Of a DNA stretch of 64,000 bases, positions 1 to 9,641 are shown piece by piece. Every line of letters begins with the position of its first letter. The first letter of the stretch is position 1. The translations under genes were made by a program, and so were the position numbers. The notes under the pieces were generated by a model. The model was not told where the DNA came from. It worked only from the letters and a program-made list of their open reading frames with translations, and did no database searches. Where the stretch lies: positions 2,194,001 through 2,258,000 of the forward strand of contig NZ_CP155792.1 in the NCBI RefSeq assembly GCF_039729015.1, given 5' to 3'. This stretch comes from Blastococcus sp. HT6-30. Its GTDB lineage: Bacteria; Actinomycetota; Actinomycetes; Mycobacteriales; Geodermatophilaceae.

Positions 1-116
1 TCGGGAACATGACGCAGTCGCAGATCGCCGCCGACATCGGCATCTCGCAGATGCACGTGTCGCGGCTGCTCAGCCAGACGCTGGCCAAGTTGCGCGAGGG
101 CCTGCTCAAGGACTGA
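1..116 (+). CDS. SigB/SigF-type RNA polymerase sigma factor, C-terminal end (partial)
   Basis: Only the last 37 codons are inside the window; the frame is open at the left edge and ends at TGA 114-116. The residues contain TQSQIAADIGISQMHVSRLL, the helix-turn-helix of sigma region 4.2 that reads the -35 element. The 'IGISQMHVSRLL' wording followed by a short basic tail is typical of the SigB/SigF/SigG stress-sigma group rather than of SigA or ECF factors. Such factors are normally held by an anti-sigma ATPase, and a lone gene of that type lies 8 kb away at 8258-8707, but nothing here links the two. The subgroup cannot be fixed from so short a piece. Confidence 0.85.
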   Translation, partial: GNMTQSQIAADIGISQMHVSRLLSQTLAKLREGLLKD

Positions 117-157
117 AAGACTGCGGTCCTCCGCACCGCGCCGCGGCCAGGAACCGT

Positions 158-198
158 TCCCGGCCGGGCACGAGCCGCTGCCCGTGTCCCGGCCGGGA
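158..198. terminator. Hairpin between convergent genes
   Basis: Arms 158-172 (tcccggccgggcacg) and 183-198 pair over 15 bp with one bulged T and a 10-nt loop. It sits between the end of the sigma gene (+) and the end of the SPFH gene (-), so it could serve both. There is no T-tract, as is common for actinobacterial terminators. Confidence 0.5.
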
Positions 199-226
199 GC
201 CCTCGGCGTCCCGACCGGTCCACCTG

Positions 227-1450
227 TCAGCGCGGCGCGTCGCCCTCCTCGGTCGCGCTGAACTGCTCGCGGACGGCGGGATCGGCCGCCGGGCCGCTGT
301 CCCGCACGTCGGCGGTGACCTCGGACAACGGGGGCGGGGTCGGGACGGCCGGCACCGAGTCGGTGATGCTGGACAGCTCGATGCGGGCCTCCGGCTGGTC
401 GGCCGCGGCCGGCAGGTGCGACTCGAACCAGCTGCTGGTGTCCAGGCCGCCGTCGGCCGGGCGGGAGCCGTTGCCGGCGCCCTTCTCCGGGTCGACGTCC
501 ATCCACGACGTGCCGCCTTCGGCGCCGCCGAGGTTGGCCAGCCCCTCCAGCGCCTTGCTGAACTCACTGGGCACGATCCACATCTTGTTGGCGTCGCCCT
601 GCGCGATCTTCGGCAGCGTCTGCAGGTACTGGTAGGCCAGCAGCCCCTGGTCGGGCTTGCCGTCGTGGATGGCCTGGAAGACCGTCTCGATGGACTTCGC
701 CTGGCCCTGGGCCTGCAGGTAGAGGGCGGCGCGCTCACCCTCGGCACGCAGGATCCGGCTCTGCCGCTCGGCCTCCGCCTCGAGGATCGCGGACTGCTTC
801 TTGCCCTCCGCCGACAGGATCGCGGCGGCCTTCTCGCCTTCCGCGGAGGTGATCGCCGCCTGCCGCTGGCCCTCGGCGGTGAGGATGATCGCACGCTTGT
901 CGCGGTCGGCGCGCATCTGCTTCTCCATCGAGTCCTGGATGGACAGCGGCGGGTCGATGGCCTTGATCTCGACGCGGGCCACGCGCAGGCCCCAGGGCCC
1001 GGTCGTGCCGTCCAGCACGGAGCGCAGCTGGCTGTTGATGCCGTCCCGGCCGGTCAGGGCGCCCTCGAGGTTCAGCCCACCGACGACGTTGCGCAGCGTC
1101 GTCGTCGTGAGCTGCTCCATGCCGGTGATGTAGTTGGCGATGCCGTAGACCGCCAGCCGCGGGTCGGTGACCTGGAAGTAGACGACGGTGTCGATGCCGA
1201 CCTGAAGGTTGTCGGCGGTGATGACCGGCTGCGGGGGGAAGGAGATGACCTGCTCGCGCAGGTCGATCGTGGCGCGCACCCGGTCGATGAACGGCACCAG
1301 GATCGACAGGCCGGGCGACAGGGTCCGGCTGTACCGGCCCAGCCGTTCGACGACCTTGGCCTGAGCCTGCGGAACGATGGTCACGCTCTTGGCGATCACG
1401 ACGATCACCAGGACGGCGATCACGAGCAGTGCGATGAGGGCCGCGTCCAC
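227..1450 (-). CDS. SPFH/band 7 (stomatin-like) membrane protein
   Basis: 407 aa. An N-terminal membrane helix (residues about 4-20, ALIALLVIAVLVIVVIA) anchors the protein. A band 7 domain follows (about 25-190), with a conserved block containing VVERLGRYSRTLSPG. An Ala/Glu-rich coiled coil then carries repeated 'AEGE/AEGK' units (about 195-260), and the last 90 residues are acidic and Pro-rich. SPFH proteins oligomerise on the membrane and organise microdomains or partner proteases. The partner here is the NfeD gene 78 bp upstream on the same strand, a classic pairing. Start GTG 1448-1450 has AAGGGAG six bases upstream. The counterpart in M. tuberculosis is Rv1488. The exact substrate or client is not known. 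Confidence 0.9.
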   Translation of the reverse strand: MDAALIALLVIAVLVIVVIAKSVTIVPQAQAKVVERLGRYSRTLSPGLSILVPFIDRVRATIDLREQVISFPPQPVITADNLQVGIDTVVYFQVTDPRLAVYGIANYITGMEQLTTTTLRNVVGGLNLEGALTGRDGINSQLRSVLDGTTGPWGLRVARVEIKAIDPPLSIQDSMEKQMRADRDKRAIILTAEGQRQAAITSAEGEKAAAILSAEGKKQSAILEAEAERQSRILRAEGERAALYLQAQGQAKSIETVFQAIHDGKPDQGLLAYQYLQTLPKIAQGDANKMWIVPSEFSKALEGLANLGGAEGGTSWMDVDPEKGAGNGSRPADGGLDTSSWFESHLPAAADQPEARIELSSITDSVPAVPTPPPLSEVTADVRDSGPAADPAVREQFSATEEGDAPR

Positions 1451-1528
1451 GGCTGGCTCCCTTCGTCGGGGGTCAGCCCCGATCCTCCCCCGCCGGGTAC
1501 GCCGACGTCAGCACCCTGTGGACGGGTA

Positions 1529-1963
1529 TCACTCCAGGGCGTCGCCGACGACCGCGGTCGCTCCCTCCACCTGCAGGATGCGCACCGTCTTCCCGACGTC
1601 GAACGACTCCGCGCTGTGCTGGCTCCGTGCACTCCACTCGTCGGCCCCCAGCCGGATCCGGCCACCGGAGACGTCGACGTGCTCGGTGACCTGCGCCGTC
1701 TTGCCGATGAGCGTGTCGACGCCGTCGAGCTGCAGCGGGGTGCGGTCGGTCAACTGCTTCTTCGCCAGCGGGCGCACCAGGACCAGGAGCACACCGGAGA
1801 CGACGATGAAGGTGGCCACCTGCAGCGCCAGCGCGCCACCCAGCAGCGCGACGGTCATGCCGCCGAGCGCGCCACCGGCCAGCATCAGCAGTACCAGGTC
1901 GAGGGTGAGCATCTCGCCGACGGCCAACGCCCCCGCACCGATCAACCACAGCAACCACGCCAT
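1529..1963 (-). CDS. NfeD family membrane protein
   Basis: 144 aa. Residues about 2-65 form closely spaced hydrophobic helices (MAWLLWLIGAGALAVGE, then LVLLMLAGGALGGM and a third). The C-terminal 75 residues form the NfeD OB-fold (LIGKTAQVTEHVDVSGGRI...). NfeD proteins of this short type lack the serine-protease part and work with SPFH/stomatin proteins; the SPFH gene follows downstream on the same strand. The counterpart is Rv1487. The ATG at 1961-1963 has no ribosome site but is preceded by CAGACT at 1970-1975, six bases away, suggesting a leaderless start. The gene is divergent from the one at 2036. Confidence 0.88.
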   Translation of the reverse strand: MAWLLWLIGAGALAVGEMLTLDLVLLMLAGGALGGMTVALLGGALALQVATFIVVSGVLLVLVRPLAKKQLTDRTPLQLDGVDTLIGKTAQVTEHVDVSGGRIRLGADEWSARSQHSAESFDVGKTVRILQVEGATAVVGDALE

Positions 1964-1969
1964 GCACCG

Positions 1970-1975
1970 AGTCTG
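1970..1975 (-). promoter_or_regulatory. Possible -10 element for leaderless nfeD transcript
   Basis: CAGACT, one base off TANNNT, ends six bases before the NfeD ATG, where no ribosome site is visible. It faces the better TAGCCT box at 2024-2029 on the other strand. Confidence 0.3.
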
Positions 1976-2023
1976 GCAGAGCCGCAGGCCCGGGACGCCC
2001 CGCGGCGGCCCCGCCCGTCGTCG

Positions 2024-2029
2024 TAGCCT
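2024..2029 (+). promoter_or_regulatory. -10 element for leaderless gene at 2036
   Basis: TAGCCT matches TANNNT and ends six bases before GTG 2036. There is no Shine-Dalgarno sequence in between, so the transcript probably starts at or next to the start codon. Confidence 0.5.
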
Positions 2030-2035
2030 CGTTCG

Positions 2036-2770
2036 GTGCACGACTTCCCCGCCGGCCGCCTCGCGGTCTGGTCCACCGCCTGGCTGTCCGGACGCACCTC
2101 CTACGACGAGGCGCTGGAGTCGCTGACCGGCGCGCACGCCCACCTGGTGGCGGGCATGCCCGGCGAGGTGGGGGTAGTGCCGCTCGGTGCGGCGCTGAGG
2201 GCGCTGCGGGGGCTCGGCGAGCGGCGGCTGCGGCTGGTGTTGCCGGTGCCCGGCGACGTCCGCGGGCTGCCCGCGGTGCCGGGGCTGGCCCCGGTGGCGC
2301 TGGAGGCCGGTCAGGCCGCCGTCGGCGACCGGGTGGCCCTCGTGCCGCGGCCGGGCCCTGAGGTGGTCACCTGGACGGCGTTCCCGCTGGACGGCGCGGC
2401 GCTCCCGCCCCCACCGGCCGAGGGCACGCTGCGCGCGGCGTCGGGCGCGCTGGACCTCGCCGTCGGCGACGCGGCGCGCACCCTCGCCGGCCTGGACCTC
2501 GCCCGCTGGCACCCCGAGGTGCCCGCGCTGCTGGCCGAGCTGGCCCGCCCGAAGCCGGCCCCCGGCCTGCCGTCCGACCACGACCCGCTGGCGCTGTCGG
2601 TGCTGGGGCGGGCCCAGCGGTTGGCGGCCGTGCTCGACCTCGCGTCGACCGACGCCCCCGGAGCGGCGGTCAACCAGGCGCAGGCGACCGCCCGTGACAC
2701 GGCGCTGCGCCCGCTGTCCGACGCAGTGCGCGAGGCGGTCACCGCCGCCTACAACGCCGTCCCGAGGTAG
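2036..2770 (+). CDS. Conserved actinobacterial protein of unknown function (Rv1486c-like)
   Basis: 244 aa, Ala/Leu/Pro-rich, with no signal peptide, membrane helix or recognisable catalytic motif. Conserved-looking blocks are VWSTAWLSGRTSYDEALE (about 10-27) and SDHDPLALSVLGRAQRLAAVLDL near residue 190, whose first 20 residues are the clearest. It lies between the SPFH/NfeD pair and hemH and on the opposite strand to both, exactly as Rv1486c does in M. tuberculosis; that synteny is the main reason for the assignment. GTG start at 2036 is leaderless-looking. Function is unknown; the fixed position beside hemH and nfeD is the only functional hint. Confidence 0.75.
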   Translation: MHDFPAGRLAVWSTAWLSGRTSYDEALESLTGAHAHLVAGMPGEVGVVPLGAALRALRGLGERRLRLVLPVPGDVRGLPAVPGLAPVALEAGQAAVGDRVALVPRPGPEVVTWTAFPLDGAALPPPPAEGTLRAASGALDLAVGDAARTLAGLDLARWHPEVPALLAELARPKPAPGLPSDHDPLALSVLGRAQRLAAVLDLASTDAPGAAVNQAQATARDTALRPLSDAVREAVTAAYNAVPR

Positions 2771-2803
2771 CTGAGGGGGGAACGCCGCCCTTGGGCGACT
2801 CGG

Positions 2804-2898
2804 GCCGAGTGGGGCCCGCAGGGTCCCGCGCAGGCACGAAGCAAGGGCTCAGCCCACGGGGGGACGACCGTTGGTCGCGGTGTCGGCCGGAAGCCGAC
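2804..2898 (+). repeat. 95-bp dispersed repeat, copy A
   Basis: A 95-bp block from gccgagtggggcccg to gtcggccggaagccgac. It aligns without gaps to 32192-32286. The first 24 bases match at 22 positions and the last 41 at 32, while the middle 30 differ. The right end is a small hairpin (GTCGGC/GCCGAC). This copy overlaps the last 50 bases of hemH, so it encodes part of the ferrochelatase tail after the cysteine cluster. Confidence 0.6.
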
Positions 2899-4018
2899 GT
2901 CGGACATAGCAGCAGGACGCCGGGCAGTCGGTACCCAGGCGCGGCTGCCCACCGGCCCGGCGTTCCTCGAGCAGCTCCCGCAGCGCCGTCACGAACGCCG
3001 GGTGGGTGCCGGCGGTGGCGGCGCGGGCGAAGGCCAGACCGAGCTCGTCGGCGGTCTCCTTCGCCTCGTTGTCGAGGTCCCAGATCACCTCGAGGTGGTC
3101 GCTGACGAAACCCACCGGGAAGAGGACCACGGCCTTCTCCCCCGCCTCGGCCAGTGCCTTCAGGTGGTCGTTGACGTCCGGCTCCAGCCACGGCACCGAC
3201 GGCGGGCCGCTGCGGCTCTGCCAGACCAGGTCGAACGGCCGCCCCGGGGCGGCGAGCTCGACCACCTGCCCGGCGGCGGTCATCAGCTGCGCCTCGTAGG
3301 CATGCCCCTCCGGCCCGGCGACGGCGGCCATCGTGTCGGGGATGCTGTGCGCCGTCGCGACCAGGCGGGCGGTGTTCCGCACGCCGTCGGGCAGCTCGGC
3401 CAGCGCCGCGGCGAGCGCGTCGGCGTTGGCCCGCACGAAGCCGTCCGCGTCGAAGTAGTGCGGCAGCTTCTCCGCGGTCGGCCCGCCCGGCGCGGCGGCG
3501 TCCCCGGTCAGCGCCGTCCGGGCCCGCGCGATGTCCTCGTGGTACTGCCGGCAGCCGGAGAAGGAGGCGTAGGCCGACGTCGCCAGCACGTAGACGTGCT
3601 GGATGCCGTCGTCGGTCATCTGCTGCCACACGTCCTCGACGTAGGGCGCCCAGTTCCGGTTGCCCCAGTAGACCGGCAGGTCGATCCCGGCCGAGCGGAG
3701 TTCGGCCTCCAGCGCCGCGAGCAGTGCCTTGTTCTGGTCGTTGATCGGGCTGACGCCACCGAAGTGGTGGTAGTGCTCGGCGACCTCCTCGAGCCGCTCG
3801 CGCGGGATGCCGCGGCCCCGGGTGACGTTCTCGAGGAAGGGCATGACGTCGTCGTGGCCCTCCGGGCCGCCGAACGACAGGAGCAGCAGCGCCTCCCGCC
3901 GGCCGGGCGCGGCGGGCTCGGCCGACGGCGCGATGCCGCCGTTGTTGCGGACAGCGAGCGAGGGGTCCTCGTCGGGCCGCTGACCGGCAGGGGTGATGTC
4001 GACGATTGCGCGGGGCAC
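2849..4018 (-). CDS. hemH: Ferrochelatase (coproporphyrin ferrochelatase type)
   Basis: 389 aa. It inserts Fe2+ into the porphyrin ring; in actinobacteria the substrate is normally coproporphyrin III (the enzyme is then called CpfC). Seen in the sequence: [11 protein letters not shown] (about 50-60), the catalytic-His block ATAHSIPD (about residue 223) and the acidic metal-site block [18 protein letters not shown] (about 300). CPASCCYV near residue 368 offers the cysteines expected for the [2Fe-2S] cluster of actinobacterial ferrochelatases. Start GTG 4016-4018 has GAAGGAAG upstream; an upstream in-frame extension has no ribosome site. It lies 38 bp after inhA, the same fabG-inhA-hemH order as Rv1483-1485. 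The last 15 or so residues come from a dispersed repeat. Confidence 0.95.
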   Translation of the reverse strand: MPRAIVDITPAGQRPDEDPSLAVRNNGGIAPSAEPAAPGRREALLLLSFGGPEGHDDVMPFLENVTRGRGIPRERLEEVAEHYHHFGGVSPINDQNKALLAALEAELRSAGIDLPVYWGNRNWAPYVEDVWQQMTDDGIQHVYVLATSAYASFSGCRQYHEDIARARTALTGDAAAPGGPTAEKLPHYFDADGFVRANADALAAALAELPDGVRNTARLVATAHSIPDTMAAVAGPEGHAYEAQLMTAAGQVVELAAPGRPFDLVWQSRSGPPSVPWLEPDVNDHLKALAEAGEKAVVLFPVGFVSDHLEVIWDLDNEAKETADELGLAFARAATAGTHPAFVTALRELLEERRAGGQPRLGTDCPASCCYVRRRLPADTATNGRPPVG

Positions 4019-4056
4019 GTGGGTTCTTCCTTCTCGCGGGGCGTCGCCGGGTGCAC

Positions 4057-4832
4057 TCACACACCGACCGCGTGGAAGCCCCCGTCGACGTGGACGATCT
4101 CGCCGGTGGTGGCGGGGAACCAGTCCGACAGCAACGCGACGACGGCCTTGCCCGCGGGCTCGGTGTCGGTGACCGACCAGCCCAGCGGCGCGCGCCCCTC
4201 CCAGGCCTCCTCGAACTGCTTGCTGCCGGGGATGGATTTCATGGCCATGCTGCGCAGCGGGCCGGCGGCCACGATGTTCGAACGCACACCCTCGGGGCCG
4301 AGCTCGCGGGCCACGTAGCGGCTGACGGACTCCAGCGCTGCCTTGGCCGCGCCCATCCAGCCGTAGACCGGCCAGGCGACGGTTGCGTCGAAGGTGAGGC
4401 CGACGACGGAGGACGGGTTGGCCAGCAGCGGTCGGCAGGCCTGGGTGAGGGAGGCGTACGACCAGGACGAGACCTGGAACGCGGTGGCGGCGTGCTGCCA
4501 GGCCACCTCGGGGAAGCCCTCCCCCATCGCCTCCTGCGGCGCGAAGCCGATCGAGTGGACGACGCCGTCGAGGGAGTCGAAGCCCTGCTCGCGGAGCCGG
4601 TCGGCGAGCGTTGCCAGGTGCTCGTCGTCGGTGACGTCGAGCTCGACCACCGCCGCCTCCTGCGGTAGCCGCTTGGCGATCCGCTGGCACAGCGACAGCG
4701 CTCGCCCGAAGTTGGACAGGACGACGGTCGCGCCCTGCTCCTGGGCGATGCGCGCGGTCGCGAAGGCGATCGACGCCTCGGTCAGCACGCCGGTGACGAG
4801 GACCTTCTTGCCCTCGAGGATGCCGCCGCTCA

Positions 4833-4833
<1 letters not shown>
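4057..4833 (-). CDS. inhA: Enoyl-[acyl-carrier-protein] reductase (NADH), InhA/FabI type
   Basis: 258 aa, the usual length. It reduces the trans-2-enoyl-ACP double bond in the last step of each fatty-acid elongation cycle. The divergent nucleotide motif [20 protein letters not shown] (about 9-28) is the FabI/InhA form of the Rossmann glycine loop. [14 protein letters not shown] (Tyr about 157, Lys about 164) is the InhA-style catalytic block. GGFHAVGV closes the protein. ATG 4831-4833 overlaps the fabG stop codon (ATGA), so translation is coupled. With no mycolate genes in view, a general FAS-II role is more likely than mycolate synthesis. Confidence 0.95.
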
Positions 4834-6149
<1,316 letters not shown>

Positions 6150-6257
6150 TCACCGGCCGCCGGAGCCGACGGGGACCGTTCGCGGCGCCCGCGTCGGCGG
6201 CGGGCGGGGTGCACGTGGTCGACACCCAGGAGCGGGGATACCCGCGGCGCCCGCTGC

Positions 6258-7046
6258 TCAGGGTGTGCAGGTCATCCCGTCGGCCATGGCGGGCACGTCC
6301 TCGCGGGTGAGCGTGTCGGGCGCCTGGAAGAGGAACAGCGCGCCGTCGGGAAACCGGGCGGCGAGGTGCCACGTCCGGCGGCCGGCACCCGGGTCGGCGA
6401 AGGAGTCGGGCACCGAGACCAGGGCGGCAGGCAGCCCGTTGACGGTCACCTGCTGCACCGGGTCGCCGTCGGTCATGCCCTGCAGCACGTCCTCCGGCTC
6501 GTGGTGCCCACGCCACCGCTCCTGCAGGCTCACGCCGATCCGGTCGCTGAGGCTCGTGGGCTCGGCCTCGTCCACCAGCGCGAGATGGCCGGGGCTCTCG
6601 TAGCTGGAGACGCCCCAGCCGTCGGGAGCGAGCCCGAACTGCAGCACGACCGGCTGCGCGCGGTCCACGATCGACTCGGCGACCGAGACCAGCGCCGGCA
6701 CCTGGCCGTACCGGTCGCCCTGACCGGCGAGCGCGATCCACCGGCCGTCCTCGCGCTGGTAGACGAGCTCGGCGTAGGCGGTGCTGCAGAGCTGGGCGGG
6801 TTCGTCCTCCTGCGTCGGCGCCGCGGGGACGCGGCGGCAGTCGGGCGCGTCGAACGTGGCGCGGACGAAGTCGGCCGGCCGTCGACGGTGACCGTCCCGC
6901 GGTCGTCGATCTCGTCCTCGTCGTAGGGCAGCGCCATGAAGGGCGTAGCCAAGCACGGCGGTGCCCGCGCTGCGGTACACCTGCTCGAAGATGTCGCCGC
7001 CCCCTGGCGGGCTGGTCATGGGTGGCGGCCCCTGCGTCGCGAACAC
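6258..7046 (-). CDS. Unknown, probably exported protein with an internal frameshift
   Basis: Up to 262 aa in one frame. The C-terminal 175 residues look real: TWHLAARFPDGALFLFQAP, then TLTREDVPAMADGMTCTP. Between 6937 and about 6875 the neighbouring frame reads far more naturally (MALPYDEDEIDDRGTVTVDG), while the main frame there is Arg-rich (GAALRRGRDRRPRDGHRRR). One G missing in the ggccggcc run near 6873-6880 would join MALPYDED... directly to PADFVRATFDAP. So either the gene starts at ATG 6937 with a 1-base deletion, or two shifts compensate each other. It may be a pseudogene or a sequence error. The family is not recognised. Confidence 0.5.
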   Translation of the reverse strand: MFATQGPPPMTSPPGGGDIFEQVYRSAGTAVLGYALHGAALRRGRDRRPRDGHRRRPADFVRATFDAPDCRRVPAAPTQEDEPAQLCSTAYAELVYQREDGRWIALAGQGDRYGQVPALVSVAESIVDRAQPVVLQFGLAPDGWGVSSYESPGHLALVDEAEPTSLSDRIGVSLQERWRGHHEPEDVLQGMTDGDPVQQVTVNGLPAALVSVPDSFADPGAGRRTWHLAARFPDGALFLFQAPDTLTREDVPAMADGMTCTP

Positions 7047-7104
7047 ATCCGGTACATGTCCGGCTCGGACGGATCGTCACAGGGCGGCCACCGTCCGTCG
7101 GGGA

Positions 7105-8025
7105 CTACGCGGGCGCCAGCACCGACCAGGCGGCGGGCTGCACCCGCCACGTCCGGGCGACGGCGACCTCGTCGAGCTCGCCGTCGGCGTCGACGGCGAC
7201 CGCTCTGCCGGAGACGCGCACCTCGCGGCCCCGGGTCACGAGCACGTCGGCGCGGTCCCCGTGCCGGCCGCCGGTCAGCGCGGCGCCGAAGGCGACCCGG
7301 GCGACGGGGCCGGTCGCGGCGCTGACCACGACGTCGAGCCAGCCGTCGTCCGGACGCGCCGCCGGGGCCAGCGGGGTGCCGCCGCCGATGGTCGGGCCGT
7401 TGCAGATCCCGATCATCAGCAGTCCGGTCGTGCCGTCGGCCGTCCAGCCCTCCGCGTCGTGCGTGGCGACCCGGCCGTCGATCTCCACGCACAGCTGCCA
7501 TCCGGAGCCGGACATCCCGGCGATCGCGGCGCCGATGGGGTAGGCGACCGCACCGAGCCGGCCCTTGAGGCGGACGGCCTCGGCCGCGGCCTCGGCGCCG
7601 ACGCCGGCGTGGACGGCGTTGACGACGATGCCACCGTCGTCGTCCCGGACCAGGTCCAGGGGCCGCGGTGAGCCGGCCAGCACCGCGGCGGCCCCCTCGA
7701 CCGGGTCGAGGGGCAGCCCCAGGGCGCGGGCGAGGTCGTTGCCGGTGCCGCGGGCGATGATGCCGACCGGCTCGACCGGCGTCAGCCGTCCGGCCCGGTC
7801 GAGGGCGGCGACCACGGCGTGCACCGAGCCGTCACCGCCGAGCACGACCACCCGGCGGCCGGGGTGGTCGCCCAGCGCGTCGTCCAGCTCCGCAGCGTCG
7901 GAGGTCGCGGCCACGGCGACGTCGGCTCCCGACCGCAGCTCGGTCAGCGCCGCCTCGACCGCGTCGTCGGCGGCCGTCCCGGCGGACCTGTTGACGACCA
8001 GGAGCAGGTCGGGGGTGTCGGGCAC
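7105..8025 (-). CDS. Diacylglycerol kinase-family lipid kinase
   Basis: 306 aa. The nucleotide-binding signature VVLGGDGSVHAVVAAL (GGDGS at about 62-66) and the IIARGTGNDLARALGLP block (about 87-103) define the DagK/YegS/LCB5 family. GICNGPTIGGGTPLAP marks the C-terminal beta-sandwich. Such enzymes phosphorylate a lipid hydroxyl, for example diacylglycerol to phosphatidate. Start GTG 8023-8025 has a perfect AGGAGG five bases upstream; readings from 8472 are unsupported. It is monocistronic and divergent from the ATPase gene at 8258. Substrate specificity cannot be read from the sequence. Confidence 0.9.
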   Translation of the reverse strand: MPDTPDLLLVVNRSAGTAADDAVEAALTELRSGADVAVAATSDAAELDDALGDHPGRRVVVLGGDGSVHAVVAALDRAGRLTPVEPVGIIARGTGNDLARALGLPLDPVEGAAAVLAGSPRPLDLVRDDDGGIVVNAVHAGVGAEAAAEAVRLKGRLGAVAYPIGAAIAGMSGSGWQLCVEIDGRVATHDAEGWTADGTTGLLMIGICNGPTIGGGTPLAPAARPDDGWLDVVVSAATGPVARVAFGAALTGGRHGDRADVLVTRGREVRVSGRAVAVDADGELDEVAVARTWRVQPAAWSVLAPA

Positions 8026-8257
8026 GCGTCCTCCTGGGCGTAGCGATCGTGGACAGCGCAGTGTCCGCCGACGATCCCCGGGCACCGCTACCGGTGTCAC
8101 CCGCCCGGGCCACGGCCGCCGGGTCACGATGCGGGCTGGGCGCGTGCCCGACCCGGCGACCGGCGTTACCGTGGGGAACAGCGGGCTCGCAGCACACCCT
8201 CGGCCACCCGGCCCACCTCGTACCGGACGCAGACCCCGCCGAACACCGTGGGGAGCG

Positions 8258-8707
8258 ATGAGCACCGACCGGCCCGAGACCTGGGCGCACCGACCGCTGC
8301 CCACCATCACCGGCGCCAACGGCACCTGGACGTGGGCCATCACCCGCCCCGCCGAGCTGACCTCCGCCCGCAACGACCTCCGCCGCGGGCTCGCCGCCAC
8401 GCCGCTGCCGCAGGGCGCCGACGGCGACGACGTCGACCGGCTGCTGCTGGCCTTCGAGGAGCTGGCCTCCAACGGCCTGCGGCACAGCGGCGCCGCCGTC
8501 CGGGTGCGCGTCTACAGCTGTGACGACGGCTGGCTCGTCGACGTCAGCGACGCGCGACCCGACCGGCCACCCGTTCCTGCCGTCGACCGGGACCCGGCCT
8601 TCGGCGGGCTGGGGCTGCACCTGATCGCCCGGCTGTCCTCGGCGTTCGGCTGGGCGGTCGTCGGCGCCCGCAAGCACGTCTGGGCGGCGCTCGGCCCCAC
8701 GGCCTGA
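8258..8707 (+). CDS. Anti-sigma-factor-type ATP-binding protein (HATPase_c_2)
   Basis: 149 aa. The GHKL fold is visible: N box EELASNGLRHSG (about 67-78), a weakened G1 region VSDARPDRPP (the usual DxGxG is missing), and the G2 box GGLGLHLIARL (about 116-126). Proteins of this size are RsbW/SpoIIAB-like switch kinases or their degenerate relatives, which bind stress sigma factors or anti-sigma antagonists. No sigma factor or STAS-domain antagonist is adjacent, although wrecks of a PP2C phosphatase and of a c-di-GMP protein lie just downstream. ATG 8258 follows GGGGAG closely. Partner and activity are unknown. Confidence 0.8.
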   Translation: MSTDRPETWAHRPLPTITGANGTWTWAITRPAELTSARNDLRRGLAATPLPQGADGDDVDRLLLAFEELASNGLRHSGAAVRVRVYSCDDGWLVDVSDARPDRPPVPAVDRDPAFGGLGLHLIARLSSAFGWAVVGARKHVWAALGPTA

Positions 8708-8802
8708 TCCCACCGCCACCTGCGCGCGGGCACCGCCGCGGCGAGAACCGGCGCTCCACGACGCCGCGCCGGCTGGATGGGCACGTGGGACGCCCGGTTC
8801 CA

Positions 8803-9535
8803 TGATCCCGCCGGTGCGCCAGGGGCACGCCGTGCGATCGCTGTTCCAGCCGATCGTCGACCTGCACGACGGCGCCCTGGTGGCGGTGGGGTCTCGCGCT
8901 CGTGACGTTCCGGCGCCCGGACGTGATCAAGCTGGACCTCGCCCTGGTCCGCGAGCACCCGGACCGGCAGGCGGCCGCGGTGATCAACGCCGTCCGTGCC
9001 GACGCGGAGCGCTCCGGCGCGGCCGTGCCGGCCGAGGGCCCCGCACGACGTCCTCGCCGCCGGTTCGGAGCCACGGCGCACCAGCGTGCCGCTGCTCGCC
9101 TCGATGACCCGCCAGGTCGAGCGCCGGGCCCTGCTCCTGGGACGAGCAGACCGTCGTCCTCGCGAACCTCCAGCACGCGAACCAGATGAACGCCCGCACG
9201 CGCCGCCGGTACCCCCGCCGGGCGCCGGCTCGACCACGTGCTGACCTACGACCGGCAGCGGGTGCCGCCGGACTCCCCCCGGAGAGGGCACATCCGTCCG
9301 AAGCGGGGACACCGCCCGGAGCGGCGGAGCTGGTCCGGCGGGTGCAGAACCACCTGCGCGCCGCCCTCGACGAGCCGCTCGAGCTGGCCGGCACCGCGCT
9401 CCGGCTCACCGCGAGCTCAGGCGCGGCGCTCTTCCCCCGGGACGCCGACACGGCTGCGGCACTCATCGCCCGCGCCGATGCGGCGATGTACCAGGGCCAA
9501 GCGCGGCGCGGACGACCGACGTCGAGGAGACCGCC
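8803..9535 (+). pseudogene. Decayed EAL-DICT-GGDEF signalling protein
   Basis: Four homologous patches lie in order but in three different frames. 8830-8890 reads LFQPIVDLHDGALVAVG, the start of an EAL phosphodiesterase domain. 8905-9000 reads RPDVIKLDLALVREHPDR, the EAL metal-site strand. 9078-9212 reads RTSVPLLASMTRQVERRALL and then VVLANLQHANQMNARTRRRY, resembling a DICT sensor domain. 9336-9520 reads LRAALDEPLELAGTALRLTA and ALIARADAAMYQ, the last third of a GGDEF domain. Large parts are missing, including the EAL motif itself and GGDEF. The frames change near 8895, 8995, 9145 and 9215. It is a former c-di-GMP or related sensor, now inactive. The patches fill most of the gap between 8708 and 9641. 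Confidence 0.7.
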
Positions 9536-9641
9536 GGTGACCAACCACGGTGGCCCCCGTGTCGCCCCACCTCTACCGTCCTCCGTGCCCGCTGCGTCTG
9601 CCCCGCGCCGCAGCGGCAGGCGGACCGAGAGGACGTGGACG

